DNA of 64,000 bases, taken from Reyranella sp. GTDB taxonomy: Bacteria; Pseudomonadota; Alphaproteobacteria; Reyranellales; Reyranellaceae. The DNA lies in contig NZ_JAUSBN010000013.1 in NCBI RefSeq assembly GCF_030651995.1, positions 28,909 through 92,908 on the forward strand. Reading direction: 5' to 3'. Made by a program: the position numbers and the translations under genes. Below are positions 57,675 to 64,000 of this stretch, piece by piece. Numbering within the stretch: position 1 is the stretch's first letter; every line of letters starts with the position of its first letter. Below the pieces are notes generated by a model that did no database searches, was not told the origin of the DNA, and saw only the letters and a list, made by a program, of their open reading frames with translations.

Positions 57675-58282
57675 ATGGTGGCCGCTGCCCGGCCCGGCCA
57701 TTCGCGATCGTAGGTTTCGCCACCGACCCTCTCGTCGCTCAACGCAGCCAGGATCTGGCCTGCGCTGGGCAGCGACTTCGGGTCGACATGACGTGCGGGA
57801 TTCCAGAGTTCGGAGCGCACCAGCGCACGGGCGCACTGGAAATAGACCGCATCGACCTCGATCACGGTCACCGAACGCGGCGCCTTCTCATCGACCGCGA
57901 ACGACTCCAGCAGGTCGGGGGCGATGCTGAGATGGGCACGGCCGTTCACGCGCAGCGTGTTGCCGACGCCGGGGATCATGAACAACAGCGCCACCCGGGG
58001 ATCGCGCACGATGTTGCGCAGAGAATCGATACGGTTGTTGCCGCGCCGGTCGGGCAGCATCAGCGTCTTCTCGTCGTGCACCCGCACGAAGCCCGGCCGG
58101 TCGCCGCGCGGCGAGCAATCGAGGCCCTCGGGGCCCGAGGTCGCCAGCGCCGCATAGGGCGACGCCTCGATGTAGGCGCGATAGTGGGGCGTGATCCAGT
58201 TCACTTCCTTGACAGTCGCCGCTTCGACCGGCCGCTCGTAGATCGCCTCGAGCTGGGCTTCGGTTCTCAGGATTTCGGACAT
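57668..58282 (-). CDS. Pyridoxamine 5'-phosphate oxidase-like FMN protein
   Basis: A 204-aa flavoprotein of the PPOX split-barrel type, close to the MSMEG_1061-like group. Its blocks are SPYAALATSGPEGLDCSPRG, LPDRRGNNRIDSLRNIV, RVALLFMIPGVGNTLRVNGR and a C-terminal CARALVRSELWNP. It would bind FMN or F420-like cofactors and reduce or oxidise a small molecule; the true substrate is unknown. It overlaps the GNAT gene and lies 10 bp after the DUF3883 gene. Confidence 0.87.
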   Translation of the reverse strand: MSEILRTEAQLEAIYERPVEAATVKEVNWITPHYRAYIEASPYAALATSGPEGLDCSPRGDRPGFVRVHDEKTLMLPDRRGNNRIDSLRNIVRDPRVALLFMIPGVGNTLRVNGRAHLSIAPDLLESFAVDEKAPRSVTVIEVDAVYFQCARALVRSELWNPARHVDPKSLPSAGQILAALSDERVGGETYDREWPGRAAATMW

Positions 58283-58292
58283 GCTCTCTCCG

Positions 58293-59135
58293 CTACCTCA
58301 GCGACGCACGAAACGTCAGAGCTTCGAGTTGCAATACCGCTTCGAGCGGCGGTGTCAAAGTGAAGAGCCCCGGCGTCTGCGAAAAGTCATGGAGGCGATA
58401 CAATCTGAAAGCATCAGGGCGCTCTCTCGCAACTTCGTTCTCATTGCTGGTGAGGTAGAAGGGCGTCGTGCTCCCGCCGCGGGTCGTCTTCACTTCGATC
58501 CAACGTTCCGAGCCGCTCGTGTCGTAGGACCTTATGTCATAGCCGGCGCCGTCTCCGTCCTCCTGTGAAACCCATCTGACCTTCCGAGCGAGGTCCTTGC
58601 GATCCCCGTTGATGAGGATCTGCTTCTCACGCTCGTAGATCAGCTGCTCTCCGGCCAGACCGAGAGAACGGTTGAGTTGATCGCGCAGTGCCGGATCGAA
58701 CTTCCGGGCAACGCGTTCGAACGCGGTTTTGGCTCCGGGGCTGATGGGAGGCGCCGCGGGTGGCGCGCTTTCAAACAGGGACGGCGCATCGGCGAAGCCC
58801 ATCAAGGGCTTTGAGATGGTGAGCGGTACGGGATCCGAATCGATCTCCAGGTAGCGACCAATGGCTTCTGCAATCGCGCCCTGGAAATTCCATGCGGGAA
58901 TGTAGCCGCGGATTCTTGGCAGGCCGAGACGTGCCAGCACGGCCGAGATATTGCGATGCTTGAACTCGATCGATCCGTCCGAACGTTGCACATATGCTTT
59001 GAGCCTGCGGCGGTGCTCCGTCTTGTGGACGGTTTGACCGGCCTGCTCTTCTTTCAACATGGCGAAGTAGTCGGCAACGATGAGATCGAGTTCGGTACTC
59101 GACCAGTCGGTCCCAACGACTTCGGTATCGGTCAT
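58293..59135 (-). CDS. DUF3883-domain protein, possible PD-(D/E)xK nuclease fold
   Basis: A 280-aa protein. The C-terminal part has GLAGEQLIYEREKQILINGD, then GAGYDIRSYDTSGSERWIEVKTTRG, the DUF3883 core with the D...ExK pattern of restriction-like nuclease folds, and FYLTSNENEVARERPDAFRL. The N-terminal 110 residues (SSTELDLIVADYFAMLKEEQ, RSDGSIEFKHRNISAVLARL) form a helical domain often found before DUF3883 in proteins of restriction or defence loci. Here it sits in a metabolic operon, 10-12 bp from both neighbours. Base use looks a little lower in GC than theirs, which hints at acquisition. Confidence 0.78.
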   Translation of the reverse strand: MTDTEVVGTDWSSTELDLIVADYFAMLKEEQAGQTVHKTEHRRRLKAYVQRSDGSIEFKHRNISAVLARLGLPRIRGYIPAWNFQGAIAEAIGRYLEIDSDPVPLTISKPLMGFADAPSLFESAPPAAPPISPGAKTAFERVARKFDPALRDQLNRSLGLAGEQLIYEREKQILINGDRKDLARKVRWVSQEDGDGAGYDIRSYDTSGSERWIEVKTTRGGSTTPFYLTSNENEVARERPDAFRLYRLHDFSQTPGLFTLTPPLEAVLQLEALTFRASLR

Positions 59136-59147
59136 GTTCGGCCCAGG

Positions 59148-60524
59148 CTACGCCCACTGCGCGGGAGAGGTGCCGAGGGGTTCGGCGGGCCTGGCATAAT
59201 AGGCGGGCGTCTCCCCCAGTTGCACCACCGGCTTCAGGTGACGCAGCCGGCCCAGCGGCCCGATGCTTTCGGTCAGGAGCGGCAACAGCGTGGCCTCGGG
59301 CAGTTCGGCGGCGCCCTGCGCGGCGTCGACGGTGCCGAGGTTCGCCAGCCAGTGCGCGACCTGGACCAGGGACACACGCACCTGCCACGAGCCGCCCTGC
59401 TCGACCCGGCGGGCCAGCGCCACCAGGGCACCCAGGGCGCCGAGATAGCCCGCGATGTAGTCGAGCGCCTGGACCGGCAGGTTGCGCGGCTTGTCCAGCG
59501 AACCCTGCGTGGCGGCAAGGCCGGTGACGTTCTGCACGATCGAATCGAAGCCGCGGCGCGACGACCACGGGCCTTCATGACCGTAGGCGCAGAGGCTGAC
59601 GCAGACGATGCCCGGCCGCAGCGTGGCTACCTTTTCGGGCGAAAAGCCGCGCGCCGCCAGCGTGCCGGGGCGATAGCCTTGGGTGAAGATGTCGGCCTGC
59701 TTCAGGAGCGCCGTCATCGTCTCGACTCCGGCGGCCTCCTGCAGGTCGAGCCAGGCGCAGCGCTTGCCGTGGCCGGTGTCCATCAGCAGTTCGGCCTGGT
59801 AGGGCAGGTGGGGTGCCGAGACATGCAGCACGTCGGCGCCGTTCTCCGCCAGCACGCGGCCGCTCGTCGGACCGGCCAGCACGCGCGTGAGGTCGAAGGC
59901 GCGAACGCCCGACAGCGGCCGCTCGCCCTTCGGCAGCGGCTCGGCCGGCGCCTCGCCGATCTTCACGATGTCGATCAGCGGCAGCTTCGCCACCGCGATG
60001 CCGTGCGGATGGGCGTTCCATTCGTCGCGACTGCGCGTCAGGCCGCCCACGCAGCCGCCGTCGGCAATCGCCTGCTCAATCGCGAGCCCGTCCCATTTGG
60101 CGACGGCAGCGGCCAGCGCCTCGCGCGTGTCGCCCTCGGCGCCGGCAATGCGCAATGCACCGGCGCGATGGTGCGGATGGTTGGTGTGGATGAACATGTG
60201 CCGGCCATCGCGCGTCGGATAGTGGCCGGACAGCGGATCCCACGACACCGGCCGCTCGCCGTTGCGCAGCACGTAGGTATTGGAGCGCAGCGACGCGGTG
60301 GCGGCATCGATGTCGACCGAGACCGACTGAGGCCTGCCGGTCTTCAACCGCCACAGGTCGGAGACCGCGAGGCCGACGGCGCCCAGCGCGGCGGCGCCGG
60401 CAGTGCCGACGCGCCATGGGGTCTGGAACACCGGATCGTCGCCTCCGGTGATCGTGAGCCGGTCGTCGGCGCGAGGGCTGCGTCCTAGCTGGCCCAGGAT
60501 CGAATAGGCCAGGTCGGAGTTCAT
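59148..60524 (-). CDS. CoA-transferase family III (CaiB/BaiF type)
   Basis: A 458-aa protein. The C-terminal two-thirds hold the family III features: GVRAFDLTRVLAGPTSGRVL, the catalytic-region aspartate in LLMDTGHGKRCAWLDLQ, and SLCAYGHEGPWSSRRGFDSI. The N-terminal part (residues 1-190) is a second, more divergent CaiB-like half. It would move CoA between acids. The start ATG overlaps the hydrolase stop (ATGA), so the two are coupled. Substrate unknown. Confidence 0.85.
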   Translation of the reverse strand: MNSDLAYSILGQLGRSPRADDRLTITGGDDPVFQTPWRVGTAGAAALGAVGLAVSDLWRLKTGRPQSVSVDIDAATASLRSNTYVLRNGERPVSWDPLSGHYPTRDGRHMFIHTNHPHHRAGALRIAGAEGDTREALAAAVAKWDGLAIEQAIADGGCVGGLTRSRDEWNAHPHGIAVAKLPLIDIVKIGEAPAEPLPKGERPLSGVRAFDLTRVLAGPTSGRVLAENGADVLHVSAPHLPYQAELLMDTGHGKRCAWLDLQEAAGVETMTALLKQADIFTQGYRPGTLAARGFSPEKVATLRPGIVCVSLCAYGHEGPWSSRRGFDSIVQNVTGLAATQGSLDKPRNLPVQALDYIAGYLGALGALVALARRVEQGGSWQVRVSLVQVAHWLANLGTVDAAQGAAELPEATLLPLLTESIGPLGRLRHLKPVVQLGETPAYYARPAEPLGTSPAQWA

Positions 60525-61237
60525 TTGCCGCCCGCCATGATCCTGGTCAGCAGGGCCATGAACTCGTTCGGGCAGGTGATGTGAGGGTTGTGGCTGGTGT
60601 CCAGCTCGTGACAGGTCCAGCCGGCTTCGCTGCGCGCCCGATCGGCGAACTGGCGGAACGGGTCGCCCGGACCGTTGCGGGTCGCATAAATGTAATCCCG
60701 GGGCGGCAGCGGCTCCTTGGACTCGAGCTTGATCCGCTGCTCGAACGTCTTGATGGGCTGCGGCCGGCGGCGCGGGCTGGCCCAGGCCACATCCTCGGGG
60801 GCGGTATCGGGTGGCATCGGGTTGACCGGCATCTTCCAGCCGTCGCCGTCTTTCTCCGCGCCCTTGCGCATGTTGCCCTCGGCCTTCGGTCCGACCAGGT
60901 CGAACAGGCTCTGTCCGTCCTTGGGCGCGAAGGCGTCGATGTACACGATGCGTGCGAGTCGGCTGGCGATCCTGTCGGCAACGCCGGTGGCGACCATGCC
61001 GCCATAGGAATGTCCCAGCAGGACGACGTCGTTCAGGTCCTCGAATTCGATCTCGGAGACGATGTCCTGGATGTGCGTGGAGAGATCGACGTCGGGAGTG
61101 GCGAGATGGGCGCGGGCGCCGAGGCCGGTATAGGTCGGCGCATAGAAATTGTGGCCGGCCTCCCGCAGCAGCGGACGCATCTTCTTCCACGCCCAGGCCG
61201 CCGACCAGGCGCCATGCGCCAGAACGATATCTGCCAT
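60521..61237 (-). CDS. Alpha/beta hydrolase
   Basis: A 238-aa hydrolase of the group with the oxyanion segment LAHGAWSAAWAWKKM, nucleophile elbow LLGHSYGGMVATG (Ser) and catalytic histidine in HELDTSHNPHITCPNEF. It resembles esterase/hydroxynitrile-lyase-like and pyrethroid-hydrolase-like enzymes. GGGAGGTAAGG stands before ATG 61237. First gene of a tight operon with CoA-transferase, DUF3883, PPOX and GNAT genes; divergent from feoA. No signal peptide. Confidence 0.85.
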   Translation of the reverse strand: MADIVLAHGAWSAAWAWKKMRPLLREAGHNFYAPTYTGLGARAHLATPDVDLSTHIQDIVSEIEFEDLNDVVLLGHSYGGMVATGVADRIASRLARIVYIDAFAPKDGQSLFDLVGPKAEGNMRKGAEKDGDGWKMPVNPMPPDTAPEDVAWASPRRRPQPIKTFEQRIKLESKEPLPPRDYIYATRNGPGDPFRQFADRARSEAGWTCHELDTSHNPHITCPNEFMALLTRIMAGGK

Positions 61238-61293
61238 TTCCTTACCTCCCGCTGGCACGCGAACTTTTTCGATGCTACTACGAATGACTCTCA

Positions 61294-61572
61294 ATGAGCA
61301 GCGAACCAACAATAGCACTTGGCGTCGCCCCCGTGGGTTTTCGTGGGCGCATACAGGCCATCGCCGCGGGGCGCGTCGCCGCAGGCATGCCGGCGCCCGA
61401 ACTCGAGCGCCGCCTGATCGAGCTGGGCTTCGTCGAGGGCGCCGACGTCGAAATCCTGCACCAGGGCCTGTTCGGCGGCGATCCTATCGCCGTGCGCGTG
61501 GCCGACACCACAATCGGCCTGCGCCGTCGCGAGGCGATGGCCATCCTCGTGAGCGTCGGAGCCGAACCGTGA
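61294..61572 (+). CDS. feoA: Ferrous iron transport protein A
   Basis: A 92-aa SH3-like cytoplasmic protein: GVAPVGFRGRIQAIAAGRVA, LERRLIELGFVEGADVEILH and a closing GDPIAVRVADTTIGLRRREA. It is needed for FeoB function, probably by binding its cytoplasmic domain. Its stop overlaps the GTG start of feoB. The 56-bp gap to the divergent hydrolase gene leaves little room for regulation, and no clear Fur or Irr site is seen. Confidence 0.92.
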   Translation: MSSEPTIALGVAPVGFRGRIQAIAAGRVAAGMPAPELERRLIELGFVEGADVEILHQGLFGGDPIAVRVADTTIGLRRREAMAILVSVGAEP

Positions 61573-63449
61573 GCGTCACAGCACCAACCGGCGCTCCGGT
61601 CGTCGCCCTGGTCGGCAATCCCAATTGCGGCAAGACGGCGCTGTTCAATGCCCTGACCGGCAGCCGGCAGAAGGTCGCCAACTATCCCGGCGTCACCGTC
61701 GAGAAGAAGGTTGGCCCGCTGACGACGCCTGCCGGCCGCACGGTGCGCATCGTCGACCTGCCCGGCACCTATTCGCTGCGTGCGCGCTCGCCGGATGAGG
61801 AAGTGACGCGCGACATCGTCCTGGGACGGACCCAGAGCGACGTGATCCCCGACCTGATCGTCTGTGTCGCCGACGCCTCCAACCTGCGCCTGGCGCTTCG
61901 GCTCGTGCTCGAGCTGAAGCAGGTCGGGCGGCCGGTCATGCTGTCGCTCAACATGATGGACATCGCACGCAAGCGCGGCATCGAAATCGACATCGAGAAG
62001 CTCGGTCGTGAGCTCGGCCTGCCCGTCGTGAGTTCGGTCGCAGTGCGCCGCGGCGGCACCGACGCGCTGCTGGCCGAGATCGACCGGCGCCTTGCCGCCG
62101 CGCAGGCCGTGACCGGCACGGTGTGGACCACGCCCGACGCCACGGCCTTGCGGCGCGCCCAGAAGGAGGCGGATCGCATCCTTGCATCCGTGGTCAAGGG
62201 ACAAGGCAAGCCCGACAGCCTCACGACGCGCGTCGACGCCGTCCTTCTGCATCCGGTGGCGGGACTGATCGTGCTGCTCGCCATCCTGTTCGTGATGTTC
62301 CAGGCGGTCTTCGCCTGGGCGGAACCGGGCATGGATGCGATCGAGGCGCTCTTCCATTTCCTCGGCGACCTCGTCGAGCGCCTGCCCCTGCCGGACCTGC
62401 TGAAGAGCTTCCTGAAGGACGGCCTGATCGGCGGCGTCGGCAGCGTGATCGTGTTCCTGCCGCAGATCGTGATCCTTTTCTTCTTCATCCTCCTGCTGGA
62501 GGATCTGGGCTACATGGCGCGCGCGGCCTTCCTGATGGATCGCATCATGGGCGGCGCCGGCCTGCATGGGCGCGCCTTCATTCCGCTCCTGTCATCCTTC
62601 GCCTGCGCCATCCCGGGCGTCATGGCGACGCGCGTGATCGACGACCGGCGCGACCGCCTCACCACCATCCTGGTGGCGCCATTGATGACCTGCTCGGCGC
62701 GCATCCCGGTCTATACGCTGATCATCGGGGCGTTCATTCCCGACCGCCAGGTCTGGGGCTTCGTCGGCCTGCAGGGGCTGGTGATGTTCGGCCTCTACAC
62801 GGTGGGCATCGCCAGCGCGCTCGCTGTCTCGTTCGTGGTCAAGCGCATCATCTGGCGCGGCAAGTCGGGCGAGCCGTTCATGCTCGAACTGCCGGACTAC
62901 AAGCTGCCGCAGGCGAAGAGCCTGGCCATCGGCCTGTGGATGCGCGCCACCATCTTCCTGAAGCGCGCGGGCACCATCATCCTGTCGATGATGATCCTGA
63001 TCTGGGTGCTGGCCTCCTTCCCGCAGCCGCCCGAGGGCGCAACGGAGCCGGCGATCAACTACAGCCTGGCGGCCCGGATCGGCACGGCGATCCAGCCGCT
63101 GACCGAGCCGCTGGGCTTCAACTGGCAGATCAACGTGGCGCTCATCCCCGGCATGGCGGCACGCGAGGTCGCGGTCGGCTCGCTTGGCACCATCTACGCG
63201 ATCAGCGGCGGCGAGGAGGCCACCGACAAGATCGCACAGACCCTCAGTTCTCAATGGAGCCTCGCCACGGCGCTGGCCTTCCTCGCCTGGTACGTCTACG
63301 CGCCGCAGTGCGCACCGACCCTGGCTGTCATCCGCCGCGAGACCGGCGGCTGGCGCTGGCTGTGGGTGACGTTCTTCTACATGCTGACGCTGGCCTACGG
63401 GGCGGCCTTCCTCACCTATCGGATCGCCGTCGCGTTTGGCGGAGGATGA
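61569..63449 (+). CDS. feoB: Ferrous iron transporter B
   Basis: A 626-aa inner-membrane Fe(II) permease with an N-terminal GTPase domain: G1 GNPNCGKT at 16-23, G3 VDLPGTYSL, G4 LNMMDIA. Membrane helices occupy about residues 225-620, with the Gate motifs LSSFACAIPGVMATRVI and LIPGMAAREVAVGSLGTIYA. It is shorter than the enterobacterial form, as in many alphaproteobacteria. The GTG start (GTGA overlap with feoA) begins MSVTAPTGAPVVALVG. The stop overlaps the next small gene by 4 bp. Confidence 0.93.
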   Translation: MSVTAPTGAPVVALVGNPNCGKTALFNALTGSRQKVANYPGVTVEKKVGPLTTPAGRTVRIVDLPGTYSLRARSPDEEVTRDIVLGRTQSDVIPDLIVCVADASNLRLALRLVLELKQVGRPVMLSLNMMDIARKRGIEIDIEKLGRELGLPVVSSVAVRRGGTDALLAEIDRRLAAAQAVTGTVWTTPDATALRRAQKEADRILASVVKGQGKPDSLTTRVDAVLLHPVAGLIVLLAILFVMFQAVFAWAEPGMDAIEALFHFLGDLVERLPLPDLLKSFLKDGLIGGVGSVIVFLPQIVILFFFILLLEDLGYMARAAFLMDRIMGGAGLHGRAFIPLLSSFACAIPGVMATRVIDDRRDRLTTILVAPLMTCSARIPVYTLIIGAFIPDRQVWGFVGLQGLVMFGLYTVGIASALAVSFVVKRIIWRGKSGEPFMLELPDYKLPQAKSLAIGLWMRATIFLKRAGTIILSMMILIWVLASFPQPPEGATEPAINYSLAARIGTAIQPLTEPLGFNWQINVALIPGMAAREVAVGSLGTIYAISGGEEATDKIAQTLSSQWSLATALAFLAWYVYAPQCAPTLAVIRRETGGWRWLWVTFFYMLTLAYGAAFLTYRIAVAFGGG

Positions 63450-63667
63450 CGACCCCGAAGCCGCAGCGGCGCACCGTCCGTTACTGGCTGGGCAAGCCTG
63501 ACGCCAGGACGGCCGGCGAATGGCAGTCGGCGGGCCGGGTGATCGAGGCGGCGGGCCAGGCAGCGATCCTGCGCGGCGCGGGCCAGGCGGCCGATGAGAG
63601 TCCTTGCGACCGAATTGGAATCGACTTCCTCCCCATTCAAATTCAGGAGTGTCCGGGGAAAGATTAA
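63446..63667 (+). CDS. Small protein downstream of feoB, probably altered at its C-terminus
   Basis: A 73-aa product starting MTTPKPQRRTVRYWLGKPDA, coupled to feoB by an ATGA overlap and preceded by GGAGG. The place matches FeoC-like or hypothetical genes found after feoB, but no FeoC winged helix is visible. The first 50 codons are GC-rich. From about 63600 the composition drops and the last residues (IGIDFLPIQIQECPGKD) look unrelated, as if the original end had been replaced by incoming DNA that carries the transposase. Confidence 0.5.
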   Translation: MTTPKPQRRTVRYWLGKPDARTAGEWQSAGRVIEAAGQAAILRGAGQAADESPCDRIGIDFLPIQIQECPGKD

Positions 63668-63866
63668 AGAGGTCCCTCAAGTCGCTAGCAGCGGCAACGC
63701 TACGTTACAATCCAGGGAGTGTCCGACAGAGGCCCCCGAGTTTTTTCCAGCCGGCTCGATTTGTACGCACTTTGTCATCCCGTGCGCAGCGAGGGACCTT
63801 TATCGGTGGCTTTAAAGGTCCCCCTGAATTCACAAACGAAGTGCAACACCAGCTTAGGGAGTTGCA
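63668..63866. mobile_element. Left flank of an IS30-type element
   Basis: Lower-GC, gene-free DNA between the feoB-linked gene and the transposase. It should include the left end of the insertion sequence. The terminal repeat cannot be fixed because the right end lies outside the window. Confidence 0.4.
63793..63822. repeat. Inverted repeat before the transposase gene
   Basis: Perfect 10-bp arms GGGACCTTTA (63793-63802) and TAAAGGTCCC (63813-63822) with a 10-nt spacer. It may be a terminator-like hairpin protecting the transposase from read-through, or part of a dispersed repeat, since the text just before it (CATCCCGTGCGCAGCGAGGGACC) resembles a common intergenic element. Confidence 0.5.
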
Positions 63867-64000
63867 ATGGGCGAACAATACGACCAGCTCAGTCTTGAAG
63901 AGCGCGGCAAGGTTGCCGAGCTACACCAGGCCGGCCATTCGATCCGCCAAGTCGCGGCAGCTCTGGATCGCTCGCCATCGAGCATCTCTCGGGAGCTGAA
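63867..64000 (+). CDS. IS30-family transposase, N-terminal part
   Basis: The first 44 codons of a transposase cut by the window edge: MGEQYDQLSLEERGKVAELH, then SIRQVAAALDRSPSSISRELK. This is the IS30-type helix-turn-helix opening. The DDE catalytic domain is beyond the edge. Base composition is lower in GC than the chromosomal genes to its left. Confidence 0.88.
   Translation, partial: MGEQYDQLSLEERGKVAELHQAGHSIRQVAAALDRSPSSISREL

Noticed and set aside
1..64000. tRNA, rRNA or riboswitch genes
   Set aside because: I saw no tRNA cloverleaf with CCA-proximal stem, no rRNA segment and no known riboswitch core. I cannot run a covariance search, which would be decisive.

Overview
The window is GC-rich, densely packed DNA typical of a free-living alphaproteobacterium. 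Supporting signs are two Bug/TctC tricarboxylate-type binding proteins, a bacteriophytochrome with an HWE/HisKA_2-type kinase next to its heme oxygenase, a D(-)-tartrate dehydratase very close to the Bradyrhizobium enzyme, a cytoplasmic SoeABC-type sulfite dehydrogenase, and a promoter that fits the alphaproteobacterial general stress sigma factor EcfG. A Reyranella, Bradyrhizobium or Rhodospirillales relative is plausible, but there is no rRNA or tRNA here to settle it.

Layout. 1-2.4 kb: end of a xylose-type ABC transporter operon (xylF-xylH-xylG). 2.4-7.5 kb: small secreted proteins, a FitAB-type toxin-antitoxin pair with a palindromic operator, a TPR protein fused to a DUF6429-like tail, a CRP-type regulator divergent from a Spy/CpxP-like periplasmic protein with a 9-bp inverted repeat between them, and an ECF S-component-like membrane protein. 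7.5-14.4 kb: the most unusual part. A lower-GC 1628-aa RTX protein combining an M23 peptidase domain, a lipase domain, a Calx-beta domain and many glycine-rich repeats is bracketed by two 663-bp direct copies of the 3' part of soeC, one intact and one truncated. This is the footprint expected from single-crossover integration of a circular DNA. 13.5-18.1 kb: soeABC. 18.1-22.2 kb: a scrambled zone of dispersed repeats, gene fragments and partial duplications.

21.5-25.6 kb: a membrane-protein/DUF4239/DUF2252 operon and small hydrophilic or secreted proteins. 25.6-37.9 kb: an orphan peptide-type binding protein, a Nudix hydrolase, a TauD-type dioxygenase, an enoyl-CoA hydratase, a GT87-type membrane protein, a class III adenylate cyclase with TPRs, a YHS protein, a CPA2 antiporter and a TctC protein with a tiny lipoprotein. 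37.9-42.4 kb: tartrate dehydratase and the bphO-bphP photoreceptor pair. 42.4-52.6 kb: catabolic genes, namely an MFS/SMP-30 pair divergent from an IlvD/Edd dehydratase, then a four-gene operon of class V aminotransferase, TctC, hyuA and hyuB. 52.7-57.2 kb: stress genes, with csbD divergent from an otsB-GH15-otsA operon preceded by a consensus EcfG promoter. 57.2-61.2 kb: a compact five-gene operon (hydrolase, CoA-transferase, DUF3883, PPOX flavoprotein, GNAT). 61.3-63.7 kb: feoA-feoB plus a small protein that runs into lower-GC DNA carrying the start of an IS30-type transposase at the right edge.

Most long open frames opposite these genes are GC-driven shadows and are left out. Coordinates include the stop codon. 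Start choices rest on ribosome-binding sites, overlaps and family length.
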